Source: Streptomyces sp. NBC_00247 (GTDB lineage: Bacteria > Actinomycetota > Actinomycetes > Streptomycetales > Streptomycetaceae). From it: 64,000 nucleotides of DNA. Of the stretch, positions 7,148-14,741 are shown one piece after another (position 1 is the stretch's first letter; each line of letters starts with the position of its first letter). The DNA lies in assembly GCF_036188265.1 (NCBI RefSeq), contig NZ_CP108093.1:4236001-4300000 (forward strand). Direction: 5' to 3'. The notes beneath the pieces were generated by a model. It did no database searches, was not told the DNA's origin, and saw only the letters and a list, made by a program, of their open reading frames with translations. The translations under genes and the position numbers were made by a program.

Positions 7148-8494
7148 GCCCTCGATCCCCGGGTCCACCGCGTCGGCCCGTAGGCAGCGGTCGCACCTGC
7201 TCTGCTCGGGGGCCCGGAACGCCCGGTCGCAGGCGGGGCAGTTCTGCATGGGGAGGACCGCCGGTCGGTTCGGCGCCGGTCGGCTCCCGCGCTCGGCGGG
7301 GAGCGGGAGCGGCGGGGGAAGCTGGCTGGTCAGCCGCTTGACGAGGAACTTCGCCGGGTACTTCACCTGCCCGGGCAGATCGCTGAGGAGGGCCTCCCGC
7401 ACGTGGTCCGCGTGGACGCCCCGCTCCAGCCAGACCGCCACGGACGGCGCGAGTTCCCGCACCTCCTTCTCGCTGAGCCGCAGCCGCTTCTCCTCGCCCC
7501 GCAGCCCGCTGAGCAGCTCGGCGGCGACCGCGAGCCGTGCCAGTTCGGCGGCGGGCGACGCGGTCGGCCGGACCGGCTGCGGCAGGGAGGCGCGGATGGA
7601 CGCGGCATTGGGCACGGAAGGTGCCGAAGGCTCAGCGGGTGCGGGTGCGGGTGCGGGTGCGGGTGCGGGCATGGGCGGGGCGGGTTCCGGCGGCTGCGGT
7701 GGCGCGTCCGGCTCCGTACGCACGGTCTCGACCAGCGGTGCGCACGGCGCGTTCGGTTCGGCGGCCGGGGGCACTCCTGCGGGCGCGTCCGCGTGAGGCC
7801 GGGAGAGTTCGACGACAGCCGCTACCGGGGCGGGCGCGGCCTCACTCGCAGCCGCAGCCCCAGTCGCGGCGGCGACGCCCACCGGCTCCCACAGCTCCCG
7901 CAGCGCGTCCGCCGCCGTGCACATCGCCCGTACGGGCCGCTGCTCGGGGCGCCGTCCACGGGCGGCGCCCCGAGCACCACCGGGTCTGGTGCTTCCCGTA
8001 GCCCCCACCCGCTGCTGCGGTACGCCGGGAGCCCGCCGCCCGAGGGGTTTCCGGCCGGAGGCCCTGCGCTCGGCGGCCTGGCGCTCGGCCACGGCTGCCC
8101 GGGCGGCGCGGTCCTGCTGGGCGGCGTCGGGGTGGTTGTACGCGATCGTGCGGGTCATGAACCGTCCCTCGCCGACACGGTCCCGGGGCCGGTCCAGGTA
8201 TCCGCAGCGCTCCAGCTCGCGCATGGCCCGCGCGATGGTCTCGGCGCCTTCCTGGAAACGCTCGGCGAGCGCCTTGATGCCCACGCGGCGGCCGGGCGGC
8301 AGCGACTGGATGTGGACCGAGACACCGATCGCGACGAGCGAGAGCTCGGGGTGCTGCGCCAGATGGTTGCCGACCACCACGAACTCGCTGGTGAGCGGCA
8401 CGGTGACGTGCGAGAGCCCGGTGGTCCGGGTGCGACTGCGGTCGATGACCACTGTCCGGGCGCGCGGGTGCGCGCTAACCTCATGCGTATCCAT
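7142..8494 (-). CDS. Winged-helix DNA-binding protein with C-terminal zinc ribbon
   Basis: About 450 residues. The N-terminal third has a winged-helix pattern resembling replication-initiator/helix-turn-helix proteins common in streptomycetes (RVGIKALAERFQEGAETIARAMRELERCGYL, shown here only as its landmarks GIKALAERF and AMRELERCGYL). A long Ala/Pro-rich linker (including APAPAPAPAPAE) separates it from a helical region (LSEKEVRELAPSVAVWLERG) and a C-terminal zinc finger CPACDRAF...CDRCL. DNA binding is likely; the target is unknown. The start at 8494 (MDTHEVSAH) was chosen because upstream in-frame residues are low-complexity. It follows the same-strand ATPase gene but is separated by a strong hairpin. 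Confidence 0.7.
   Translation of the reverse strand: MDTHEVSAHPRARTVVIDRSRTRTTGLSHVTVPLTSEFVVVGNHLAQHPELSLVAIGVSVHIQSLPPGRRVGIKALAERFQEGAETIARAMRELERCGYLDRPRDRVGEGRFMTRTIAYNHPDAAQQDRAARAAVAERQAAERRASGRKPLGRRAPGVPQQRVGATGSTRPGGARGAARGRRPEQRPVRAMCTAADALRELWEPVGVAAATGAAAASEAAPAPVAAVVELSRPHADAPAGVPPAAEPNAPCAPLVETVRTEPDAPPQPPEPAPPMPAPAPAPAPAPAEPSAPSVPNAASIRASLPQPVRPTASPAAELARLAVAAELLSGLRGEEKRLRLSEKEVRELAPSVAVWLERGVHADHVREALLSDLPGQVKYPAKFLVKRLTSQLPPPLPLPAERGSRPAPNRPAVLPMQNCPACDRAFRAPEQSRCDRCLRADAVDPGIEGV
7636..7670. repeat. Hexanucleotide microsatellite in coding sequence
   Basis: Five successive GCGGGT-type units inside the winged-helix gene, encoding alternating Ala-Pro in the linker. Unit-length change keeps the frame and would only alter linker length. 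Confidence 0.8.
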
Positions 8495-8804
8495 TGGGAA
8501 GGTTGAGACTTCCTGGTTGGTCAGGCCCTCGATCGGGATGCCAGTCCCGGCGGGGGCCGTCCTATGTCTGGTGAGGGGCGGATGCCCCTGCTGTTGGGGG
8601 GAGCATATGCCTGCCAACCGGACGAAAATCCAGCTGAGTTACCGAAACTCACCCGTCCGGGTGAGGACACGCCGAGCGGCGTGGAGCCGCCCCCGAACCG
8701 CCTGGTGGGGGAGGGGTTCGGTTTGGTTCTTTTTCAAGTTCTTTGAAGCTTTTGGAGTCCCGAAGCGCCATGTCCCCGCCGTCCGGGATACGGAGGGCGG
8801 GGAC
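8495..8804. other. Intergenic region upstream of the winged-helix gene
   Basis: About 310 bp without a convincing gene. It contains an unusually A/T-rich stretch near 8723-8757 (runs such as CTTTTTCAAGTTCTTTGAAG), which stands out in this GC-rich DNA and may hold the promoter of the minus-strand gene. Open frames here are low-complexity and lack ribosome sites. Confidence 0.4.
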
Positions 8805-8845
8805 CCGTCCCACCGGGTCCCGGGAGGCGGGACCCGGTGGGACGG
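8805..8845 (-). terminator. Perfect 18-bp hairpin after the ATPase gene
   Basis: Inverted repeat with arms 8805-8822 and 8828-8845 (CGTCCCACCGGGTCCCG core) and a 5-nt loop GGAGG. It starts about 30 bp after the stop of the minus-strand ATPase gene. There is no U-tract, as is usual in streptomycetes. It is expected to insulate the ATPase gene from the winged-helix gene downstream. Confidence 0.75.
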
Positions 8846-8874
8846 AACGTCCGGGAACCCGGGTGGCCCGGGAG

Positions 8875-9294
8875 TCAGGACCCGGTGAGCGCCACCTCCG
8901 CCCACACCGTCTTCCGGGGGAACGGCCCGTGCTCCACGCCCCAGCGCTCAGCCAGAGCCTCCACGAGCACCAGCCCCCGCCCCGACTCGGACTCCGCCCC
9001 CGAAGCCCGTACGCGCGGCAGCCGCTCCCCGCGCGTATCGATCACCTCGATACGGAGCGTGTCATCCGAGAGAGTGAGCCCGAGGCGGAAGTCGCGGCCC
9101 TGGACGTACCCGTGCACCACGGCGTTCGCCGCCAGCTCCGCCACCACCAGAGCGGCCGTGTCCGGCGTCAGTCCCCACGCACGCAGCTGCTCCGTCGCCA
9201 ACAGCCGGGCCAGCCGGGCGCCCCGGCGAGTGGCCGAAAGCTGAAGCGTGAACTTCCCCGAAGTCGCGCGCGGTTGGATGATTTCTTGATTCAT
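8875..9294 (-). CDS. Anti-sigma-factor-like ATP-binding protein (HATPase_c, RsbW type)
   Basis: 139 residues. The GHKL ATPase landmarks are present: N-box VAELAANAVVHG (about residues 50-62), IEVIDTRGERLP (G1 box region) and ESGRGLVLVEALAERWG (G2 box). The family includes SpoIIAB/RsbW anti-sigma kinases and many small streptomycete ATPases next to XRE/DUF397 genes. It is divergent from the XRE regulator at 9437, and together with the DUF397 gene gives the WhiJ-type arrangement linked to developmental control in Streptomyces. Its partner protein is unknown; kinase activity is inferred from family. Confidence 0.85.
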   Translation of the reverse strand: MNQEIIQPRATSGKFTLQLSATRRGARLARLLATEQLRAWGLTPDTAALVVAELAANAVVHGYVQGRDFRLGLTLSDDTLRIEVIDTRGERLPRVRASGAESESGRGLVLVEALAERWGVEHGPFPRKTVWAEVALTGS

Positions 9295-9298
9295 GTCA

Positions 9299-9328
9299 CT
9301 CAGCGTGGCCGCAGGTCACTACGCTGAG
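9299..9328. promoter_or_regulatory. Inverted repeat in the divergent ATPase/XRE promoter region
   Basis: CTCAGCGT (9299-9306) and ACGCTGAG (9321-9328) form an 8-bp inverted repeat with a 14-bp spacer, immediately upstream of the ATPase start. The half-site spacing suits a dimeric regulator, so it could be an operator of the adjacent XRE protein. Binding is inferred. Confidence 0.45.
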
Positions 9329-9436
9329 AAGCGCCGACGCGGGTACGGACGGTGACTGTCCAGTCGCGGCCCCCTCCTGTCCACCTCGTACGGCACCGCA
9401 TGCCTGAGCGACGGGTCGAGAAGGCGGGGAACTTTG

Positions 9437-10315
9437 ATGCTGGAGGAAGACGGCAGGGACGGTACGGCGGACGGTCTGGACGAGCCGGACGTCGGCGACT
9501 TCGGCCTGGAGGACGACTCCGGCGCGGTGATCGCCGCCGTGGGCAGGCAGATCCGCCTCTGGCGGGAGGCGGCCGGCATGCGCGCCGCCGAACTCGGCCG
9601 GGCCATCGGCTACGGCGAGAACCAGATCTACAAGGTCGAGTCCGGCAAGCGCATCCCCAAGCCGGAGTTCCTGGACAAGGCGGACGAAGTCCTGGGCGCG
9701 GGCGGCAAGATCGCCGCGATGAAACAGGACGTGGCGGAGGCGAGGTACCCGAAGAAGGTCCGGGACATGGCCCGGTTGGAAGCAGACGCAGTTGAAATGG
9801 GCGCGTACACGCACCAGACGTTTCATGCCCTCCTGCAGACGCACGAGTACGCGAAAGCCCTCTTCGGGACGCGCCGTCCCCTGTATTCCGCTGAGGTCAT
9901 CGAGAGAGCCGTGGCAGCCCGGACCGCACGGCAGAACGTCATCGGGAAGTCAGAGACCGTGCCGGTCTTCAGTTTTGTCCAGGATGAGGCAACGCTTCGC
10001 CGCCCGCTCGGAGGCAAGCTCGTCCAGCGGGGACAGCTGGAGCGCCTCCTCGAACTGGGGCAGATGCGCAACGTGGAGATTCAGGTGATGCCGACCGACC
10101 TTGAGGACCATGCCGGGCTGATGGGAGGCTTCCGTATCCTCCGGCTAAGAGGCGGTACTACCTTGGGATACACGGAGGTTCAGCACCTGTCGATGCTGAT
10201 CACCGAGCCTCGTGAGGTCCAGATGCTGGAGATGCAGTACGGGAGTATCCGGGCGCAGGCGCTCACTCCAAGAGAGTCGCTTGCCTTCATTGAGAAACTG
10301 CTGGGAGAGACATGA
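9437..10315 (+). CDS. XRE-family regulator, WhiJ-like (HTH + DUF5753-type domain)
   Basis: 292 residues. An N-terminal helix-turn-helix (IRLWREAAGMRAAELGRAIG, then ENQIYKVESGKR, about residues 40-80) is followed by a DUF5753/Scr1-like sensor region (LEADAVEMGAYT, FSFVQDEATLRRPLGG, VQIMPTDLEDHAG-like segments, LMGGFRILRL). This architecture is typical of the many WhiJ paralogues in Streptomyces that bind DNA and are modulated by a small DUF397 partner. ATG at 9437 is preferred over the adjoining TTG at 9434; GGCGGGG lies upstream as a weak ribosome site. Its stop overlaps the DUF397 start (ATGA). Its target is probably its own divergent region. Confidence 0.85.
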   Translation: MLEEDGRDGTADGLDEPDVGDFGLEDDSGAVIAAVGRQIRLWREAAGMRAAELGRAIGYGENQIYKVESGKRIPKPEFLDKADEVLGAGGKIAAMKQDVAEARYPKKVRDMARLEADAVEMGAYTHQTFHALLQTHEYAKALFGTRRPLYSAEVIERAVAARTARQNVIGKSETVPVFSFVQDEATLRRPLGGKLVQRGQLERLLELGQMRNVEIQVMPTDLEDHAGLMGGFRILRLRGGTTLGYTEVQHLSMLITEPREVQMLEMQYGSIRAQALTPRESLAFIEKLLGET

Positions 10316-10515
10316 GTACCAAACCCACGGTCGAAGAGATTTCGGCGTGGTTCAAGAGCAGTTACAGCAGCAGTGACGCCAATTCCGACTGCGTTGAGGT
10401 CTATACGACTGCCTCGACTGTCCATCTGCGGGACTCCAAGACCGTCCCGGGTCCGCAGATCAGGTTCCGGGCCGCCACCTGGACCGCGTTCGTCGGGTTC
10501 GCGGCCGAGAGCTGA
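10312..10515 (+). CDS. DUF397 small protein
   Basis: 67 residues with the family signature WFKSSYSSSD...CVEVY, VHLRDSK and a final W-AFVGF. DUF397 proteins are small partners of WhiJ-like XRE regulators. It overlaps the regulator gene by 4 bp (ATGA), so the two are translationally coupled. Role as an antagonist or modulator is inferred from this pairing. Confidence 0.85.
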   Translation: MSTKPTVEEISAWFKSSYSSSDANSDCVEVYTTASTVHLRDSKTVPGPQIRFRAATWTAFVGFAAES

Positions 10516-10617
10516 CCACGCCCCGGAGGAACGGGAGCGACTGAGGCGCGGGCCGACGCGTCTCGTGTCTTGCGCCGCCGCCCCCACCTGCGCCGCTCCC
10601 GAACCCGCCCCACACCG

Positions 10618-11379
10618 TCACCCGGCAGCCAGTACCTCCACCCCCACCTCCGCCACGAGCCGCTCGATCACCGGGTTGCCCGGGTCGGCGTCGGTGATCA
10701 GCCCGGTGACCCGTTCCCAGGGGAGGACGCGGTACTGCGAGGCCGTGCCGATCTTCTCCGAGGACGCCAGGACGTACGTCTCCGCCGCCCGCGCGGAGAG
10801 AGCCCGCTTCATGGCCGCCTCCTCCGCGTCCCCGGTCGTCAGTCCGGCCTCGGGGTGGACGCCGGTGACGCCGAGCAGGCAGAGATCGGCGGAGACGTTC
10901 TGCGCGGCTTCGACCGCCGCCGCGCCGCAGGTGACCGCCGAGTGCTTGAAGACGCGGCCCCCGAGCAGGAAGAGCTCCGCCTGCGGATGAACGATCAGGG
11001 CGGCGGCGATCGTCGGGCTGTGGGTGATCACGGTGCAGGCGAGATCCGCCGGGAGTGCGCGGGCGACCGCGAGGGCGGTGGTGCCGCCGTCCAGGATCAG
11101 TGAGCCGCCCGGCCGCACCAGACCCGCCGCCACCATGGCGACCCGCTGCTTTCCGTCTGCGGCCACGTCCTGCCGGGCGGCGTAGTCGGCCACCGCCGGA
11201 GAGACGGGCAGCGCCCCGCCGTAGACCCGCTGGCACAGTCCCTCGGCCGCGAGGTCGCGCAGGTCGCGGCGGACGCTGTCCTCGGAGATGCCCAATTCGG
11301 CGGCGACGTTCTTGGCGACGATCTTGCCCTCGCGGGCGAGCAGACCGAGTAGGTGATCGCGTCGTTCAGCAGCCAGCAT
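10618..11379 (-). CDS. DeoR/GlpR-family transcriptional regulator
   Basis: 253 residues. N-terminal DeoR helix-turn-helix (ERRDHLLGLLAREGK, ISEDSVRRDLRDLAAEGL, QRVYGGAL) and a C-terminal sugar-phosphate isomerase-like sensor (LDGGTTALAVARALP, LLGGRVFKHSAVTCG, LLGVTGVHPEAGLTT, ASSEKIGTAS). The effector is normally a phosphorylated sugar or nucleoside. The ATG at 11379 has a good AGGAGAG ribosome site. It is divergent from the DUF4406-NUDIX pair, with only 48 bp between starts, so it probably represses that pair and itself. Confidence 0.9.
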   Translation of the reverse strand: MLAAERRDHLLGLLAREGKIVAKNVAAELGISEDSVRRDLRDLAAEGLCQRVYGGALPVSPAVADYAARQDVAADGKQRVAMVAAGLVRPGGSLILDGGTTALAVARALPADLACTVITHSPTIAAALIVHPQAELFLLGGRVFKHSAVTCGAAAVEAAQNVSADLCLLGVTGVHPEAGLTTGDAEEAAMKRALSARAAETYVLASSEKIGTASQYRVLPWERVTGLITDADPGNPVIERLVAEVGVEVLAAG

Positions 11380-11427
11380 GCACGTTCTCTCCTGTTCTTG
11401 CGTGTTTCTGCATGTAGTGTAGTCGGC
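11380..11427. promoter_or_regulatory. Compact divergent promoter region
   Basis: 48 bp between the DeoR start and the DUF4406 GTG. It must hold both promoters and is less GC-rich than its surroundings. TAGTGT lies about 10 nt before the GTG, so the DUF4406 message could be leaderless or nearly so. A DeoR operator is expected here, but no clear palindrome was identified. Confidence 0.4.
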
Positions 11428-11826
11428 GTGAACGACACACTCGTGACGAACAAGCTCATGCTCATCCTCATCGCCGGCCCCTACCGCTCCGGTACCGACG
11501 GCGACCCGCAGGCCATGGCCGACAACCTCCGCAGCCTCGAAAGGGCCGCCTGGCCGGTCTTCGCCGCCGGGCACGTCCCCGTCATCGGTGAGTGGGTCGC
11601 CCTGCCCGTGCTGCGTTCCGCCGGTGCGGGCCCCACCGACCCCCTCGCGGACGAGGTCCTCTACCCGGTCGCCGACCGGCTGCTCGCGCACTGCGACGCC
11701 GTACTCCGCCTCCCCGGCGAGTCCGCCGGAGCCGATCAGGACGTCGCCACCGCCCGCCGCCGCGGCCTGCCCGTCTACTTCGAGGCGAGCGAGATCCCCC
11801 GCCGTACCCCGGGCGAGGTCGCATGA
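11428..11826 (+). CDS. DUF4406 / nucleoside 2-deoxyribosyltransferase-like protein
   Basis: 132 residues. It has the N-terminal LILIAGPYRSG motif, VPVIGEWVALPV, and ADRLLAHCDAVLRLPGESAGADQDVATARRRGLPV (split here by its landmarks: CDAVLRLPGESAGAD, DVATARRRGLPVY), typical of the DUF4406/NDT-like fold that binds nucleosides or nucleotide-linked sugars. The enzymatic role is not established. In-frame alternatives to GTG 11428 are GTG 11443 and ATG 11458. Its stop overlaps the NUDIX start (ATGA), so the two form an operon, probably under the divergent DeoR protein. Confidence 0.75.
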   Translation: MNDTLVTNKLMLILIAGPYRSGTDGDPQAMADNLRSLERAAWPVFAAGHVPVIGEWVALPVLRSAGAGPTDPLADEVLYPVADRLLAHCDAVLRLPGESAGADQDVATARRRGLPVYFEASEIPRRTPGEVA

Positions 11827-12521
11827 CCGCCCGCCCCGGCGTCGATACCCCCGACCATCGGGGCCGTACCGGCCTCGACCGGGCGGGACGCGGCCTGGAC
11901 CGCAATCCTGACGTTGTGGTCCAGGCCGTCGAACTCACCTCCGAGGGCTGGCACGTCCTGCGGCGCACCACCTTCGACTACCGCCGCCGCGACGGGCGTT
12001 GGGAGACGCAGCAGCGCGAGACGTACGACCGGGGCAACGGTGCCGTCGTCCTGCCGTACGACACCGAGCGGGGGTGCGTGCTGCTCACCCGGCAGTTCCG
12101 GTACCCGGCCTACGTCAACGACCACCCCGACGGCATGCTCGTCGAAGCCGCCGCCGGGCTGCTCGACGCGGACGACCCGTTCACCGCCGTCCGCCGCGAG
12201 GCTGCCGAGGAACTCGGCATCACCCTCGGCCCGCTCACGCACGTCTTCGACGCGTACATGAGCCCCGGCTCGGTCACCGAACGGCTCCACTTCTTCGCCG
12301 CCCCGTACACGGAGGCCGACCGGACCGGAGCCGGTGGTGGCGTGGAGGCGGAGGGGGAGGACATCGAAGTCCTCGACGTGCCCTTCGCCGAGGCCCTCGC
12401 CATGACCCGCGACGGACGCGTCGCCGACGGCAAGACGATCATGCTGCTGCAATGGGCGGCACTGGACGGCCCGTTCGCGCCCCGGCGGTATCAGCCCCGG
12501 CAGCGGCCGGGCCAGGGGTGA
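11823..12521 (+). CDS. NUDIX hydrolase (NudK-like)
   Basis: 232 residues. The NUDIX box GLLDADDPFTAVRREAAEELG has the REAAEELG core for metal-dependent diphosphate hydrolysis. The N-terminal strands (VLRRTTFDYRRRDG, VVLPYDTERGCVLLTRQFRYP) and the SPGSVTERLHFFAAPY segment resemble the NudK/ADP-ribose pyrophosphatase group acting on nucleoside-diphosphate sugars. It overlaps the DUF4406 gene by 4 bp. The two probably process a nucleoside or nucleotide-sugar derivative sensed by the DeoR regulator. The substrate is not determined by sequence. Confidence 0.85.
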   Translation: MTARPGVDTPDHRGRTGLDRAGRGLDRNPDVVVQAVELTSEGWHVLRRTTFDYRRRDGRWETQQRETYDRGNGAVVLPYDTERGCVLLTRQFRYPAYVNDHPDGMLVEAAAGLLDADDPFTAVRREAAEELGITLGPLTHVFDAYMSPGSVTERLHFFAAPYTEADRTGAGGGVEAEGEDIEVLDVPFAEALAMTRDGRVADGKTIMLLQWAALDGPFAPRRYQPRQRPGQG

Positions 12522-12569
12522 CCGGCGGCCGGGCGGAAACGCGGAAGGGCACGGGACGGCGATGAACCG

Positions 12570-12620
12570 CCACCACCCACACGCCGAAGTCCCACCACCA
12601 TCCACACGCCGAAGTCCCGG
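12570..12620. repeat. Short imperfect tandem repeat
   Basis: Two adjacent copies of a 22-25 bp unit ending CCACACGCCGAAGTCCC, the second with a 3-bp insertion. It lies in the 202 bp between the NUDIX gene and the next gene, which is otherwise without recognisable features. Confidence 0.7.
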
Positions 12621-12723
12621 ACCTGGCCGCACCGGCCGCGACTGCCTCTTCCCCGGTTGCATCACCGACGGCACACCCCGTACGCCATAGTGAAAGCAAG
12701 GGAGTTGACCGGGGGGAGCTTTC

Positions 12724-13401
12724 ATGATCGGGCAGGCGTACGTTGGAGCCGGGGACGTGACCACTCCGGCGATCGCGACACTGCGGGCTCGGATCTCGCA
12801 GGCGATGGACGAGACGGCGGAGGCCACCGTTCTCGAACATCTCAAGGTCTGGCTGCAGATGCCGACTGATTCCCTCGTCACGAGCATGCTGGACAGGGAC
12901 TGCGATGAGCGCGCCAAGAAGGTGGGCGACCGGCTCAGCTCCGATCCGAGGGGACATTACAACCCCGCGGATCTGTCGGCGGCCGCGGACATCGCGGTCA
13001 AGTGGGAAGGGATCGGTAAGATCCTGCACGGCGACCGCGCCGTGATCCTCAAGGGGCCGCCCGGGCACGTGGGCGGAGACAAGAGCGTCTTCCTCGCCAA
13101 GAACGGGATCGGCTTCCACGTGATCGTGCTTCTGGCCACCGGGCAGGAGCCCGGCGGAAGCCCCTTCTTTCTGGGTCTCGACCCGGACGTCAGCGCCACG
13201 AGGGAGTCCCGGATGGCGTGGGCTCCGGTCGCCCTCGGCGGCAAGGGCACCGTTGCGAAGGTGTCGGTGTTCAATGACGCGAAGTGCACCGAGGTCATCA
13301 AGAAAATGATCCTCGGCGCGTCGCAGGACGGATTCGGCCCGCTGGTCCGCAAGTACTACGTCGACACGACGGAGGCATTCCCCGCAGTCGTCCACGCCTG
13401 A
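12724..13401 (+). CDS. Unknown protein, 225 residues
   Basis: No family recognised. It has a good ribosome site (GGGGGGAG, 7 nt before the ATG) and coding-like third-position GC. The N-terminal half is helical and charged (IATLRARISQAMDETAEATVL, seen as LRARISQAMDET; DRDCDERAKKVGDRL). The C-terminal half is strand-rich with glycines (LKGPPGHVGGDKSVFLA, FHVIVLLATGQEPGG, FFLGLDPDVSA). No signal peptide or membrane helix is evident, so it is likely cytoplasmic. It sits alone between a NUDIX gene and a SUKH-family gene. Codon use matches its neighbours, so recent transfer is not indicated. Confidence 0.6.
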   Translation: MIGQAYVGAGDVTTPAIATLRARISQAMDETAEATVLEHLKVWLQMPTDSLVTSMLDRDCDERAKKVGDRLSSDPRGHYNPADLSAAADIAVKWEGIGKILHGDRAVILKGPPGHVGGDKSVFLAKNGIGFHVIVLLATGQEPGGSPFFLGLDPDVSATRESRMAWAPVALGGKGTVAKVSVFNDAKCTEVIKKMILGASQDGFGPLVRKYYVDTTEAFPAVVHA

Positions 13402-13439
13402 GGGCTGTCGTGCCCGCACTCTGCCGCGAGGAGCCCACT

Positions 13440-13545
13440 TCGCGCTCCTCGCGGCGGAACGGCCGCGCCGGCTCGCCCCCAGGCCCTCTGGGCGAGCAGG
13501 GTGAGGGTGCCGGTGAGCACGATCCGCGCCGGTGCGCGCCGGCCA
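13440..13545 (-). pseudogene. Fragment of a DUF389 gene C-terminus
   Basis: On the minus strand this encodes IVLTGTLTLLAQRAWGR, nearly the same as IVLAGTLTLLAQKALWAR near the end of the intact DUF389 gene at 14742-15704. The DNA around 13491-13525 is likewise nearly identical to 14811-14845. No upstream DUF389 sequence remains here. It is a displaced partial copy, cut off at the SUKH gene, suggesting past duplication and rearrangement. Confidence 0.7.
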
Positions 13546-13616
13546 CGCCCGCTACGGGGTGCCCGGTGCTCTCCCGGGCTGAAGCCGCAGCCGGGACAGC
13601 CCTTAAGCTCGCGACC

Positions 13617-14054
13617 ATGTGGATACGAGCGGTCCAGGAGGCGTTTCCCGAGGCGGGCTTCCGGGAGCCCGCCTCGGTGTCCGAGATCGCCGAAGCGGAG
13701 AAGCGGCTCGAGCGGGCGTTGCCGACGGAACTCAAGGAGTTGCTCCTCGAAAGCGACGGGGTGATCGGACACACCCACGTGGACACGGTCTGGACCGTGG
13801 ACCGGATCGTCGAGCGGAACCTGCTCTTCTGGTCCGACGCCGCCTTCGCCCAGCTGTACATGCCCTTCGACGCCCTCTTGTTCTTCGGGGACGACGGAGG
13901 TGGTGACCAGTTCGCCTTCGTGCAGAGGCCCGAGCGGCCCGACGTGTTCGTCTGGGAGCACGAGAGCGACAGCCGCAGGTGGGTGGCCAACGGCCTGCGG
14001 GACTATCTCGGTCGCTCGCTGCGCGCCGGCGGAGACGACTGGTACGGGCTCTGA
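13617..14054 (+). CDS. SMI1/KNR4 (SUKH) family protein
   Basis: 145 residues. Typical SUKH landmarks are EIAEAEKRLERALPTELKELL, ESDGVIG, a mid-protein LLFFGDDGGGDQFAF and VFVWEHESDSRRWVANGL. The family includes immunity proteins of bacterial polymorphic toxin systems as well as stand-alone cellular members. No toxin gene is adjacent, so an orphan immunity or general role is inferred. TAAGCT lies 7 nt before the ATG and there is no Shine-Dalgarno, so the message may be leaderless. Gene remnants lie on both sides. Confidence 0.8.
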   Translation: MWIRAVQEAFPEAGFREPASVSEIAEAEKRLERALPTELKELLLESDGVIGHTHVDTVWTVDRIVERNLLFWSDAAFAQLYMPFDALLFFGDDGGGDQFAFVQRPERPDVFVWEHESDSRRWVANGLRDYLGRSLRAGGDDWYGL

Positions 14055-14289
14055 GCAGCCCCGGGGCGACTGCGCGGCGGCCTCGGCCCCTGTGACACGG
14101 CGCGGAGAACGGGTCGAGCACGAGCTCCCACGGCGGCCCGATGGCTTCCCGTATTTCCGCGAAGCCCGCCAGGCCGCGGCCGGCGTCCGCCCGGTCGCGG
14201 TAGTCGTGGCTTTTCCCGAGCTCGCGGAGTCCCGCGACAGCCGCCTGCCGCCGGTCGCCGTCCACCTGCCCTCGGCCCTGTTCCGCCCG

Positions 14290-14695
14290 CTCCGGGCCCA
14301 ATTCCGGCGCGGACCTGGACCGTTCGTTCTCCTCCGTAGCCCGGAACGCCGCCCCCCACGCCCCGGCGAGGCCGTCCCGGGCGGCCTCCAGCCCCGCGGC
14401 CGTGTTGCCCCCGGGTACGGCGACCCGGTCCACGACCTCGTCGAGCGAGGCGCCCTCCCCGAGCAGCCGGCTCAGCGCGTGCAGGCTCAGCGCGTGCAGG
14501 CTCTGTACGGCGAGGGCCTCGGCCGGCTCCCTCGGCAGCGGGGCGCCGCGCTCCTCCTGGGCGTCCACCATGGCCCGTACCGCTCCGGCCGGCAGCGCCG
14601 GGCCCGAGGACGCCAGGTCGGTCGCGGCCCTGCCCTGGCTCTCCTCGATCACGAACGGCGTGGAGATCAGGCGCACGCGAACGGCGCCACCCGCA
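14290..14695 (-). pseudogene. Remnant of a pyrroline-5-carboxylate-reductase-like protein (dimerisation domain)
   Basis: The minus strand reads STPFVIEES, DLASSGPALPAGAVRAMVDA, ERGAPLPREPAEALAVQSLHAL, then DEVVDRVAVPGGNTAAGLEA. This matches the C-terminal dimerisation domain of ProC-type reductases (SSGPA, PREQAEALA and the VxxPGGTTAAGL signature). The N-terminal NAD(P)-binding domain is absent and no start is apparent. A 15-bp duplication (CTCAGCGCGTGCAGG twice) inserts SLHALSLHAL into the fold. It is a decayed fragment next to the DUF389 remnant and gene. Confidence 0.65.
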
Positions 14696-14741
14696 CCCGC
14701 GGCCGCACGCTCCCGCACCTCAGCCGGACTTCGGCCGCACC

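Noticed and set aside
8639..8905. 88-residue open frame on the minus strand upstream of the winged-helix gene
   Set aside because: It overlaps the strong hairpin and is Pro/Gly-rich with no ribosome site.
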